Origin: an uncultured Clostridia bacterium
Lineage (GTDB): Bacteria > Bacillota > Clostridia > Oscillospirales > Ruminococcaceae
Reading direction: 5' to 3'
NCBI GenBank assembly: GCA_947629905.1
Contig: CANRFM010000001.1
Location: 99,910 to 163,909 of the forward strand
DNA length: 64,000 bases
Shown: positions 33,297 to 41,693 of the stretch, in pieces
Layout of the letters: each line of letters begins with the position of its first letter
Position numbering within the stretch: the first letter of the stretch is position 1
The notes under the pieces: model-generated
The model's input: only the letters and a program-made list of their open reading frames with translations
Databases searched by the model: none
What the model was told of the DNA's origin: nothing
Made by a program: the position numbers and the translations under genes

Positions 33297-35702
33297 ATGA
33301 ATTTATCATTGAGATGGCTTTCGGACTATGTGGACACCCATGTCACACCGAAAGAATTCTGCGCCGCTATGACCATGAGCGGTTCAAAAGTGGAAGCGTT
33401 CACCTGTGAGGCGGATGCCCTGCAGGGGATCGTGGTCGGGAAAATTTTAGAGAAGCAGCCGCACGAGAATGCCGATGCGCTTTTCGTGTGTCAGGTGGAC
33501 ATGGGCGGCGCAGCCCCCGTGCAGATCGTCACCAATGCGAAAAACGTCAAGCCCGGTGATCTGGTTCCCGTGGCGACCCCCGGCACGACCGTTCACGAGG
33601 GCAGCGAGTCCATGACGATCAAGAAGGCAAAAGTCCGTGGCGTGCAGAGTGACGGGATGTTCTGCGGGCTGGCGACTTTGGGGCTGACGGTGCATGATTT
33701 CCCGTATGCCGATCCGGATGCTGTGTTTGTTATCGAGGAGGACTGCGTACCGGGGCAGGATATTGCCTCCGCACTGGGCGTGGATGACGTTTCCGTGGAA
33801 TTTGAGATCACCTCGAACCGCCCCGACTGCCTGTCCGTAATTGGTCTGGCAAGGGAAGCCGCTGCGACCTTTGATGTGCCGCTGCACGTGGCAGAACCGG
33901 CTTTCACGGGTTCGGACGAGGACATCCACCAGACCTTACAGGTCGAAATACAGAACAGGGAAAAATGCTCCCACTACGTTGCCGGGCTTGTGCGGAACGT
34001 GAAAATTCAGCCCTCGCCCCGTTGGCTGCGGGAACGTCTCCGGGCAAGCGGTGTGCGCCCGATCAATAATTTGGTGGATATTACCAATTATGTCATGCTC
34101 GAATACGGACAGCCCATGCACGCTTTTGATTTACGCTTTGTCAAGGGCGGTAAGATCTGTGTCCGCAATGCGAGAGCCGGGGAGACGATCACCACGCTGG
34201 ACGGCGTAGAACGCAGCCTTTCAGAGGAGATGCTCATCATCGCCGATGCCGAAAAGCCCATTGCCGTTGCCGGTATCATGGGCGGCGAATACAGCGGTAT
34301 CATGGACGATACCGTGGACGTGGTGTTTGAGTCTGCCTACTTTGAGCCGGTACAGGTGCGGCGCACGGCGAAGAAGCTCGGTATGCGCACGGATGCTTCT
34401 GCCCGGTATGAAAAGGGTCTGGATGAAACCTCCATGCTCACCACCCTGAAACGTGCTTTCTCCCTCGTGGAAGAATTAGGCGCAGGTGAACCCGTGGGTA
34501 CGGTCATCGACTGCAACTATGCCGACCCGACCCCGAACCGCATTCCGTTCGACCCGGCATGGATCAATGGATTTTTGGGGACGGACATTCCGGAACAGGA
34601 TATGCGGCGCTATCTCGAAAGCCTTTCTATCCGTGTAGAAAATGGGGAGTGCATTGCCCCCTCGTTCCGTATCGACTTGGAACGCCCGGCAGATATTGCA
34701 GAGGAAGTTGCACGCATTTACGGCTACAATAACATCCCATCCACCGCAATGCAGGGCTTGGCAGACGGCAGACTCACCCCTGAACAGAAATGCCTGCGCA
34801 CCATTGAACAGACCATGGCAGGCATGGGGTGCAGCGGCATTCTGACTTACTCGTTCATCTCCCCGAAGTGGTTCGACAAAATTCGACTCCCGGAAGATTC
34901 TGCCCTGCGGAACACCGTCACGATACGCAATCCGCTCGGGGAGGACACCAGTGTCATGCAGACGACCACGCTGCCGGGGATGCTCGAAATTCTTGCCGGG
35001 AATTACAACCACCGCAACGCACAGGCGTGGCTGTTTGAGCTTGGCAAGGAATATCTGCCGACCGAAGCGGACAAGCTCCCTGCCGAACCGCACCGCCTGA
35101 CGGTGGGAATGTACGGCGGCGGATGCGACTTCTTCACGCTCAAGGGAATGATCGAAGTGCTGCTCGGCAAGCTTGGTGTGCCGGATGTGCGCTTTACCCG
35201 GTGCGGAGAGGACTGCCCCTATGATGAAAAATACGCTTTCCACCCGGGCAGAAGTGCCGTGGTATGGAGCGGTGATACGGCGCTCGGTATCTTCGGGGAG
35301 ATTCATCCGGTCGTGCAGGAGACTTACGGCATCGGGGTGCGCTGCTATGCGGCAAAGCTCGATGTGCCGGCAGTATTTGCGGTCTCCACGGACGAGATCA
35401 CCTACAAGCCGCTGCCGAAATTCCCGGCAATGACCCGTGACCTGAGCCTTGTGTGTGATGAGGAGATGCCGGTTGCCGGACTGGAAGCTGCCATTCGGGA
35501 AGCGGTCGGGCGTTCGCTCGAAAAGGTGGAGCTGTTCGACGTGTACCGGGGCGAACAGATCGCAGCCGGGAAGAAGAGCGTATCTTATAAAATCGTGATG
35601 CGCAATGCCGAAGAGACCATGACCAACGAACAGGCAGATGCTGCCATGAAACGTGTGCTCAAGGCACTGACCAAACTTGGCGCAGAGCTGAGAGAGCTGT
35701 AA
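33297..35702 (+). CDS. pheT: Phenylalanine-tRNA ligase beta subunit
   Basis: 801 residues, the full bacterial PheT length. N-terminal segment MNLSLRWLSDYVDTH, an EMAP-type tRNA-binding domain (about 40-155, with NAKNVKPGDLVPVA), B3/B4 domain with RPDCLSVIGLARE and the PINNLVDITNYVMLE editing region, B5 domain (about 410-480), a catalytic-like core and a C-terminal FDX-ACB anticodon-binding domain (FPAMTRDLSLV onward). It pairs with PheS. Start ATG follows AGGAGGG. It is last in the T-box operon. Confidence 0.97.
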   Translation: MNLSLRWLSDYVDTHVTPKEFCAAMTMSGSKVEAFTCEADALQGIVVGKILEKQPHENADALFVCQVDMGGAAPVQIVTNAKNVKPGDLVPVATPGTTVHEGSESMTIKKAKVRGVQSDGMFCGLATLGLTVHDFPYADPDAVFVIEEDCVPGQDIASALGVDDVSVEFEITSNRPDCLSVIGLAREAAATFDVPLHVAEPAFTGSDEDIHQTLQVEIQNREKCSHYVAGLVRNVKIQPSPRWLRERLRASGVRPINNLVDITNYVMLEYGQPMHAFDLRFVKGGKICVRNARAGETITTLDGVERSLSEEMLIIADAEKPIAVAGIMGGEYSGIMDDTVDVVFESAYFEPVQVRRTAKKLGMRTDASARYEKGLDETSMLTTLKRAFSLVEELGAGEPVGTVIDCNYADPTPNRIPFDPAWINGFLGTDIPEQDMRRYLESLSIRVENGECIAPSFRIDLERPADIAEEVARIYGYNNIPSTAMQGLADGRLTPEQKCLRTIEQTMAGMGCSGILTYSFISPKWFDKIRLPEDSALRNTVTIRNPLGEDTSVMQTTTLPGMLEILAGNYNHRNAQAWLFELGKEYLPTEADKLPAEPHRLTVGMYGGGCDFFTLKGMIEVLLGKLGVPDVRFTRCGEDCPYDEKYAFHPGRSAVVWSGDTALGIFGEIHPVVQETYGIGVRCYAAKLDVPAVFAVSTDEITYKPLPKFPAMTRDLSLVCDEEMPVAGLEAAIREAVGRSLEKVELFDVYRGEQIAAGKKSVSYKIVMRNAEETMTNEQADAAMKRVLKALTKLGAELREL

Positions 35703-35710
35703 CAGAAAAA

Positions 35711-35740
35711 AAGGGGCACTTTTTCGCAAGTGTCCCTTTT
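35711..35740. terminator. Bidirectional terminator between pheT and spoIVA
   Basis: Arms AAGGGGCACTT and AAGTGTCCCTT (one wobble) with A-run and T-run flanks. Confidence 0.8.
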
Positions 35741-35752
35741 GTTGTTTGTTGC

Positions 35753-37225
35753 TCAAAGGATAAAGCAGATCAGCCCGCTGCATCCCTCGTTGATGACACG
35801 TTCGAGGGTCTCCTGAATTTTCATGCGGGCTTCTACGGGCATTTTGTAGAGCTTGCTGTGCAGTCCCTCGTTGACTAACTCATGCAGCGACTTCCCGAAA
35901 ATATTGGACTCCCAGATGCGTGCCGGGTCTTCCTCAAAGCCCTGCAACAGGTACATCACCAGTTCTTCACTCTGCTTCTCCGTGCCGACAATCGGGCTTA
36001 CCGTGGTCGTGATACCGGCTTTCATCAGGTGGATGGACGGGGCAGAGGCTTTCAGGCGGACACCGTACTTGCCGCCCTGCCGGATAATTTCCGGCTCTTC
36101 CAAGCTGAGTTCATCCATGGTCGGCAGGACGATGCCATAGCCGGTCGCTTCCACTTCCCGGAGGGCAGGTTCAAGGCGGGCGTAGTGCTTCTTCACCTCG
36201 CACAATTCCCGCAGAATTTCCAGTAAACCGCCCTCGTCCCGTATCTCCAGCCCCGTCGCCTCGCTGAGTATCTGAAAAAACAGCGCCCCGTCCAACATGA
36301 CGGAAATCGTCACCGTCCCTGAACCCAAGTCGATCTCTGCCGATTCTGCACGGGTAACATAGCGGCATTGGCAGATTGGGGCAGCCAGTCCGGCGGCATC
36401 TTTCACGCTGTGCAGCCCCTGTGCGGCTTCCCGGATGGCGTTGAACACTTCCTGCTTGACGGGGTGTCCCTTTTCGAGCATGGAGATCCAGCCCGGCATG
36501 GCGAAATTCACTTCCCGGATCGGGAATGCGTAAAGCAGCGCTGTGAGGATGTCCCGGATGTCCTCCTCCGTCAGTTCCGGGCAGCTCACCGGGAGAACAC
36601 TCGTGCCGTAGCTTTCTGCCATTTGTGCGGCAAGTGTCCGGGCAGCCTCGGAGGTCGGGTCGGTGCAGTTCAGCAGTACCACAAAGGGCTTGCCCAGTGC
36701 CTGCAATTCCCGGATAACACGCTCCTCACATTCGGCATATTCCTCCCGGGGAATGTCCGAAATGCTCCCGTCTGTCGTCACCACAAGCCCGATGGTTGCG
36801 TGTTCGGTGATGACTTTCTGTGTGCCGATCTCCGCTGCCATATTGAACGGAATTTCCTCGTCAAACCATGGTGTCATGACCATGCGGGGCATTTCGTTTT
36901 CGATGTACCCCAAAGCGCTCGGCACGATATAGCCCACGCAGTCGATCATCCTTGCCCGGAACTGTGCGCCGTCCGCCAAATGCACCGGAACGGCTTCTTC
37001 GGGGATGAATTTCGGCTCGGTCGTCATGATCGTCTTTCCGGCAGCGGATTGCGGCAGTTCGTCCACGGCACGTTCTTTCTTGAAGCCGCTTTCAATATTC
37101 GGGATGACGAGGGCTTCCATGAAACGCTTGATGAGGGTGGATTTCCCCGTGCGGACGGGACCCACCACGCCGATGTAAATATCCCCGCCCGTGCGCAGGG
37201 CAATGTCACTGTAAATGTCCTTCAT
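35753..37225 (-). CDS. spoIVA: Stage IV sporulation protein A, coat morphogenesis ATPase
   Basis: 490 residues, nearly the length of the Bacillus protein (492). The N-terminal ATPase domain has Walker A GPVRTGKST (about 22-30) and the switch-like DCVGYIVPSALGY; the middle domain and conserved C-terminus (GLHSKLYKMPVEARMK) follow. SpoIVA polymerises on the forespore outer membrane as the basement layer of the spore coat. Start ATG at 37225 follows GAAGGAGG. It overlaps the upstream SPOCS gene by 20 bases and is expected to be expressed from the sigma-E promoter at 38805-38832. Confidence 0.95.
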   Translation of the reverse strand: MKDIYSDIALRTGGDIYIGVVGPVRTGKSTLIKRFMEALVIPNIESGFKKERAVDELPQSAAGKTIMTTEPKFIPEEAVPVHLADGAQFRARMIDCVGYIVPSALGYIENEMPRMVMTPWFDEEIPFNMAAEIGTQKVITEHATIGLVVTTDGSISDIPREEYAECEERVIRELQALGKPFVVLLNCTDPTSEAARTLAAQMAESYGTSVLPVSCPELTEEDIRDILTALLYAFPIREVNFAMPGWISMLEKGHPVKQEVFNAIREAAQGLHSVKDAAGLAAPICQCRYVTRAESAEIDLGSGTVTISVMLDGALFFQILSEATGLEIRDEGGLLEILRELCEVKKHYARLEPALREVEATGYGIVLPTMDELSLEEPEIIRQGGKYGVRLKASAPSIHLMKAGITTTVSPIVGTEKQSEELVMYLLQGFEEDPARIWESNIFGKSLHELVNEGLHSKLYKMPVEARMKIQETLERVINEGCSGLICFIL

Positions 37226-38774
37226 AACAGCCTCCTTCTGCAACAATGGGAATGAGCAGCATACCATCGCCCGGCAGGGTGTCCTGTGTCAGGTCGTTTT
37301 CCTCCATAATGGCTTCCATGCAGGTGTGGCAGCGTTTGGCAATGTCCCAGACTGCCTCGTCCGCTCTGCCGAAATACAGTTTCAGAGCAAAATCCCGTGG
37401 GTGGGTCGTTTCCGTCTGTACTTCCACATCGGAGAGCACCTGTACGGGCTGGCAGTGTGTGACCGTCCCCTCCATGCGCAGTTCGGCTTTCAGGGAGACT
37501 TCCGCTGCACCGGACAGGTTGTAGGTACAGTTTTCGGCAAAGGCATCCGTTTCGAGAATATCCTGCTCCCCCAGTTCCGCACAGGTAAAACGGTGCTCAA
37601 AGGGTTCTTCCTTTTCGAGCAGGCGGGGCATCCCGGAGCTTTCCCGGACAAGCACATAACAGCAGAGCATCCCGCTGATGCAGATTTCCGCTGCTTCCGT
37701 GGCGGTGGTGAGGTTCTTCACCTCGCACCATGCATCGTAAACGCAGTCCAGTTCGCCGTCCGTGCAGGGGAGCTTTGTATTGCACACGAGCATTTCCGAA
37801 AAGGGCAGCGGTGTGCCGCAGGTCAGCAGTTCCATGCTCCGGCAGGTGCAGGGGTGTTCGGTCGAAAAGGCATCGCACAGCAGCGATTCCGAAGCCGTCC
37901 GCACCGCCGAACATTCGGCACGCAGTTCCGCTTCACAGCGCAGTAAACGCACTGCACCGCCCGCATCGGTCACGGGTTTCAGGTCGCAGGAAAGGACGGT
38001 ACAGTGTACCCGGCAGACATCCTGTTCTTCCAGTCCTTCCGGTTCTAACAGCTGGCTGTAGGGGATGCGGAACGACATTGGCTCTAAGCTGCCGTCTCCG
38101 TCCTTTTCACAGGCGTAGAGGAGCTGTATTTGCAGGCTGCCCTGTAGCATGAGCTTCCCGGAGACGAATTTCTGGCTCTGCTCCACGGGTCGGGCATCAC
38201 AGCGGACAATATGCAGCACAGGCGGCTTGGATGCGCCAAGTTCCAGTTCCTCGCTGAGGAGAATGCTCTGCACGCATTGCAGGCGTTTTGCCGGGTACTG
38301 CACCGGAATGCGCCGGAGCTGCATGGTCTTTTCAAAAATATCGGAAAGCGCTTCCTGCTGCCGGACAGCGCTTGTCTTGATGCGGACGGTCACTGCCCCT
38401 CGCACGTCCAAACGCCGGCGGCTTACGGCACGGCAATTGACATAATCCGTCACCGGGCAGATCTCGGCGGTCATGTTCTCCCCGGCGGGCAGTTCGGCTG
38501 TGCGGGAAAAGTGCAGGGACTGTGTGACACATTGCAGGATGTGGGAATCCTCGCTGCAATAGAGGATGCGCACATCTGCCCGCAATTCGTAGGAAAGCCG
38601 GTCGCCGTTAATGGCTTTATTGAGGACGGTGGGCGTGATGAAGCACTTGATGAGCTTACAGACATCCGGGTAATAGTCAGGCAGGACGTAATCCAGTTCC
38701 ACGCCCTGTTCCTGTAGAATGCTTCCGGTCGGTTCGGCGGCGGTGATGACCGCACGGTTGGTTTTCATTTCCAT
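37206..38774 (-). CDS. SPOCS (DUF3794) and LysM domain sporulation protein
   Basis: 522 residues with repeated DUF3794/SPOCS-type segments (about 30-150, 175-290 and 310-440; for example DYVLPDYYPDVCKLIKC) and a C-terminal LysM-like region starting near WDIAKRCHTCMEAIMEEN. Family members bind the spore envelope and are expressed in the mother cell. Cysteines are unusually frequent. ATG at 38774 is chosen because AGGAGGT is 6 bases upstream. The coding end overlaps the spoIVA start, so the two are coupled. Confidence 0.85.
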   Translation of the reverse strand: MEMKTNRAVITAAEPTGSILQEQGVELDYVLPDYYPDVCKLIKCFITPTVLNKAINGDRLSYELRADVRILYCSEDSHILQCVTQSLHFSRTAELPAGENMTAEICPVTDYVNCRAVSRRRLDVRGAVTVRIKTSAVRQQEALSDIFEKTMQLRRIPVQYPAKRLQCVQSILLSEELELGASKPPVLHIVRCDARPVEQSQKFVSGKLMLQGSLQIQLLYACEKDGDGSLEPMSFRIPYSQLLEPEGLEEQDVCRVHCTVLSCDLKPVTDAGGAVRLLRCEAELRAECSAVRTASESLLCDAFSTEHPCTCRSMELLTCGTPLPFSEMLVCNTKLPCTDGELDCVYDAWCEVKNLTTATEAAEICISGMLCCYVLVRESSGMPRLLEKEEPFEHRFTCAELGEQDILETDAFAENCTYNLSGAAEVSLKAELRMEGTVTHCQPVQVLSDVEVQTETTHPRDFALKLYFGRADEAVWDIAKRCHTCMEAIMEENDLTQDTLPGDGMLLIPIVAEGGCYEGHLQ

Positions 38775-38804
38775 TCGGGTACCTCCTTGCTTCACTGTTG
38801 GTAC

Positions 38805-38832
38805 AGTTTATGCGGGGAGGTACCACAATATG
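38805..38832 (-). promoter_or_regulatory. Sigma-E type promoter of the SPOCS-spoIVA operon
   Basis: Minus strand GCATATT (-35) and CATAAACT (-10), separated by 14 bp after CATATT. This fits the Bacillus sigma-E pattern (KMATATT, N14, CATACAMT). The -10 lies about 30 bp upstream of the start codon. Confidence 0.75.
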
Positions 38833-38838
38833 CGCCCC

Positions 38839-39479
38839 GGCGTATGGTATACGTCATTGCTATACGCCTGTTTTGGCTATTTATAGCCATTCATACGCCC
38901 ATACGCCTAAAAAGCAGGTTGTCCTTATATAGTATACTATACGTGTAGCGCACACCCTTGGCACACCATCCGTACACGCTTGTTTTGGCTATGTATAGGC
39001 TTTACACACCTACACGCCTTTTTTCTTTGTTGCTATTATATATATATTATACCATACTTTCCCAGTCTTGGAAATCCAATACAATATCTGTAATTCTATG
39101 ATAATATAGAATGAAAAAAATATAAAACTGCTGAAATGACAGTTTTACAATAACAAAAAGGGTGTAACTCTGATGGACACCCTTTGACGGAATACAAAAC
39201 AGTATTCAGTTTTTCCAAAACGTTAAAAGTCATATTTTGTAAGAAAAAATGAAAGATACATATATAATTATATAATATATATATAGCAACAAAGAAAAAA
39301 GGTGTGTGGGTGTGTATTTGGCTATATTAAGCCATTTAGGGTGCGTGGTAAGCTGTGTGCAGGGTGCGTACTACACGTGTGGCAGAAATATAAGGACAAC
39401 TTGCTTTTTAGGCGTATGGGCGTATGATTGGCTATAAATAGCCAAAACAGGCGTGTGATGATGACGTATACCATACGCC
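38839..39479. repeat. Long imperfect inverted repeat, ~210-bp arms, AT-rich spacer
   Basis: Left arm about 38839-39050, right arm about 39265-39479. The outer ~19 bp (GGCGTATGGTATACGTCAT) and a ~60-bp core (38868-38929, with TTTATAGCC and CATACGCCCATACGCC) match almost perfectly in inverse orientation. The inner ends (CCTTTTTTCTTTGTTGCTA) also match, while a section between is more diverged. TACACGCC/ATACGCC-type motifs recur inside each arm. The spacer (about 39051-39264) is very AT-rich and holds four small hairpins. No coding sequence is visible. No transposase is present. Confidence 0.8.
39093..39214. other. Four consecutive hairpins in the inverted-repeat spacer
   Basis: Stem-loops: ATTCTAT/ATAGAAT (39093-39112), AAAACTG/CAGTTTT (39124-39146), AAAGGGTGT/ACACCCTTT (39157-39185), and GAATAC/GTATTC followed by AGTTTTT (39190-39214). 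The last looks like a weak plus-strand terminator. Confidence 0.6.
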
Positions 39480-39542
39480 ACAGTGTATGCCCCCTAAACT
39501 GCACTACCAACCGAGCAAGCCGACCTTTGCCGCCGTCAGGCG

Positions 39543-39578
39543 GCATTGGGAGGCACCACGGAGCCGGCAGCCTGCCGG
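39543..39578. repeat. 36-bp dispersed palindromic repeat, copy 1
   Basis: Contains CCGGCAG-C-CTGCCGG. The reverse complement matches 63276-63311 at 34 of 36 positions. Confidence 0.75.
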
Positions 39579-39607
39579 AAGGGTGTGAATCTGGTTCATA
39601 CCCCTGC
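39579..39607. repeat. ~29-bp dispersed palindrome, copy 1
   Basis: AAGGGTGTGAAT, four bases, then TTCATACCCCTGC. It closely matches the reverse complement of 44121-44148. Confidence 0.65.
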
Positions 39608-39665
39608 GCCCCTGTGGGGTCGATTTTACCGACCGCATCTACCTGAATTGCACTTTCAACTTGAA

Positions 39666-41486
39666 TTATGCTTTTTTCCCCCTCATCTTCGCCCGCTGTA
39701 CATTGTCAAGTACCCGCTTGCGGATGCGGAGGTTTTTGGGGGTGACTTCAAGCAGTTCATCATCGGCTAAAAATTCCAGACAGTCTTCTAAGCTCATCAC
39801 CCTCGGCGGTACAAGGCGGAGCGCATCGTCACTGCCGCTCGCTCTGGTGTTGGTCAGGTGCTTGCGTTTGCAGACGTTCACGACTAAATCCTCCGCTTTC
39901 GGGGAAACGCCAACGACCATGCCCTCATAGACCTGCACCCCTGCGCCGATGAACAGTGTACCCCGCTCCTGCGCATTGTACAGCCCGTAGGTCACCGCTT
40001 CCCCGCTTTCATGACAGATGAGCGAACCCGTGCTTCTCCTCGGAATATCGCCCTTATACGGCACATAGCTGTCAAACACACTGCTCATGATACCCTCCCC
40101 ACGGGTATTCGTGAGGAACTCGCTCTTGTACCCGAACAGCCCTCTGGACGGGATGAGAAATTCCAGACGGGTGCGGCTGCCCTGCGGCTGCATGGACTGC
40201 AATTCGCCTTTGCGGGTGCCCATTTTTTCCATGACAACGCCCACGCATTCTTCCGGAACGTCCACAATAAGCCGTTCCTGCGGTTCACAGAGTTTGCCGT
40301 TAATGGTCTTGTACAGCACACGGGGCGTGGAAACGGAAAGCTCATACCCCTCCCGGCGCATGGTCTCGACTAAGATAGACAGGTGCATTTCGCCCCGTCC
40401 TGCTACGCTGAAAGCATCCGTGCTGTCGGTCTCCGTCACACGCAGGGAGACATCTTTCAGCAGTTCCCGCATCAGGCGTTCCCGAAGCTGCCGGGAAGTC
40501 ACAAATTTCCCCTCCCGTCCGGCAAAGGGCGAATCATTCACGGAAAAGGTCATTTCCATGGTCGGTTCGCTGATATGTGTGAAAGGCAGTGCCGCCGGGG
40601 CTTCCTGTGCGCAGACTGTATCACCAATCGTAATATCCGGAATACCGCTCAGAATCACAATATCGCCTACCATAGCCGTTTCCGTATTCACCTGTGAAAG
40701 CCCCTGCATCTGCGCCAAGGAGACGATTTTCGCCTGTACGTGCTTTTCGGGGTGGTTATCGTTGACGACCGTGACGGGCTGTCCGACTTTCACCGTGCCA
40801 CGCTGTATCCTGCCGACAGCAATTCTGCCGACATAATCATTATAATCGATTGAGGAGACCAACATTTGCAGGGGGGCTTCCGGGTCGCCCTCCGGGGGTT
40901 GGATGTAGTTCAGGATCGTCTCAAACAGGGGCTTGAGGTCTGTGCCGGGGGTGTCCTTGTCGAACGAAGCCGTACCGCTGCGCCCGGAGCAGTACAGGAT
41001 GGGGCTTTCGAGCTGTTCCTCATCGGCATCCAAGTCCAGTAAAAGCAGCTGCACCTCGTCTGCAATTTCGTCAAGGCGGGCATCGGGGCGGTCTATCTTA
41101 TTCACGACGATGATGATTTTATGCCCCATTTCCAGTGCTTTGGAGAGGACAAACCGGGTCTGCGGCATAGGACCTTCGGCAGCATCCACAAGCAGGATAA
41201 CACCGTCCGCCATGGAGAGCACACGTTCCACCTCGCCGCCAAAATCTGCGTGCCCGGGGGTATCGATGACGTTGATTTTCACATCCCCGTACTGCACGGC
41301 GGTATTTTTGGCAAGGATCGTAATGCCCCGCTCCCGTTCGAGGTCGTTGGAATCCATGACACGTTCGGCAACGGTCTGATTTTCCCGGAACACACCGCCC
41401 TGCCGGAGCATTTCATCGACAAGGGTGGTCTTTCCGTGGTCAACGTGGGCAATAATGGCAATATTCCGCAGGTTTTCTCGAATCAT
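39666..41486 (-). CDS. typA: Ribosome-associated GTPase TypA/BipA
   Basis: 606 residues. G1 AHVDHGKTT near residue 12, switch region RERGITI, G3 DTPGHADFGGE, G4 NKIDRPDA, then beta-barrel domains II-III and the TypA-specific C-terminal region. It is an EF-G-like GTPase that helps ribosome assembly and stress translation. ATG at 41486 follows AAGGGAG and gives the canonical MIRENLRNIAIIAHVDH start; the longer in-frame ORF lacks a ribosome site and overlaps the promoter. It is monocistronic and divergent from the GH94 gene. Confidence 0.96.
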   Translation of the reverse strand: MIRENLRNIAIIAHVDHGKTTLVDEMLRQGGVFRENQTVAERVMDSNDLERERGITILAKNTAVQYGDVKINVIDTPGHADFGGEVERVLSMADGVILLVDAAEGPMPQTRFVLSKALEMGHKIIIVVNKIDRPDARLDEIADEVQLLLLDLDADEEQLESPILYCSGRSGTASFDKDTPGTDLKPLFETILNYIQPPEGDPEAPLQMLVSSIDYNDYVGRIAVGRIQRGTVKVGQPVTVVNDNHPEKHVQAKIVSLAQMQGLSQVNTETAMVGDIVILSGIPDITIGDTVCAQEAPAALPFTHISEPTMEMTFSVNDSPFAGREGKFVTSRQLRERLMRELLKDVSLRVTETDSTDAFSVAGRGEMHLSILVETMRREGYELSVSTPRVLYKTINGKLCEPQERLIVDVPEECVGVVMEKMGTRKGELQSMQPQGSRTRLEFLIPSRGLFGYKSEFLTNTRGEGIMSSVFDSYVPYKGDIPRRSTGSLICHESGEAVTYGLYNAQERGTLFIGAGVQVYEGMVVGVSPKAEDLVVNVCKRKHLTNTRASGSDDALRLVPPRVMSLEDCLEFLADDELLEVTPKNLRIRKRVLDNVQRAKMRGKKA

Positions 41487-41532
41487 ACAAAATCTCCCTT
41501 TCTTTTTCTGTAAAATTTTCACATACGGTTTA

Positions 41533-41561
41533 AGTATAGCACATTTTTTGGGAAAATGCAA
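41533..41561 (-). promoter_or_regulatory. Sigma-A promoter of typA
   Basis: Minus strand TTGCAT, 17-bp spacer, TATACT. Confidence 0.8.
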
Positions 41562-41619
41562 GGGTTTCAGCAAATGTCAGCAGAATACCGGACTTGTGTA
41601 GGAAAATTTCCAAAACCCC

Positions 41620-41648
41620 TTGCAAAATTTTTGGTTATATGGTACAAT
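41620..41648 (+). promoter_or_regulatory. Sigma-A promoter of the GH94 gene
   Basis: TTGCAA, 17-bp spacer, TACAAT. Confidence 0.75.
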
Positions 41649-41693
41649 AATAACAGTACATTGTTACAAAATTCCCGACAAAGGAGAATACTT

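Larger units (their letters stand above)
39480..39665. other. Intergenic stretch downstream of typA with palindromes
   Basis: No gene seen. It contains a GCCGCC/GGCGGC hairpin (39529-39544) and two dispersed repeats listed separately. Confidence 0.5.

Noticed and set aside
33134..33409. 91-residue ORF overlapping the pheT start
   Set aside because: Overlaps pheT by over 100 bases in another frame. The GTG ORF at 33153 has the better-placed ribosome site.
38839..39479. Insertion sequence with transposase
   Set aside because: The inverted repeat has no transposase ORF between or beside its arms; target-site duplication is not convincing.
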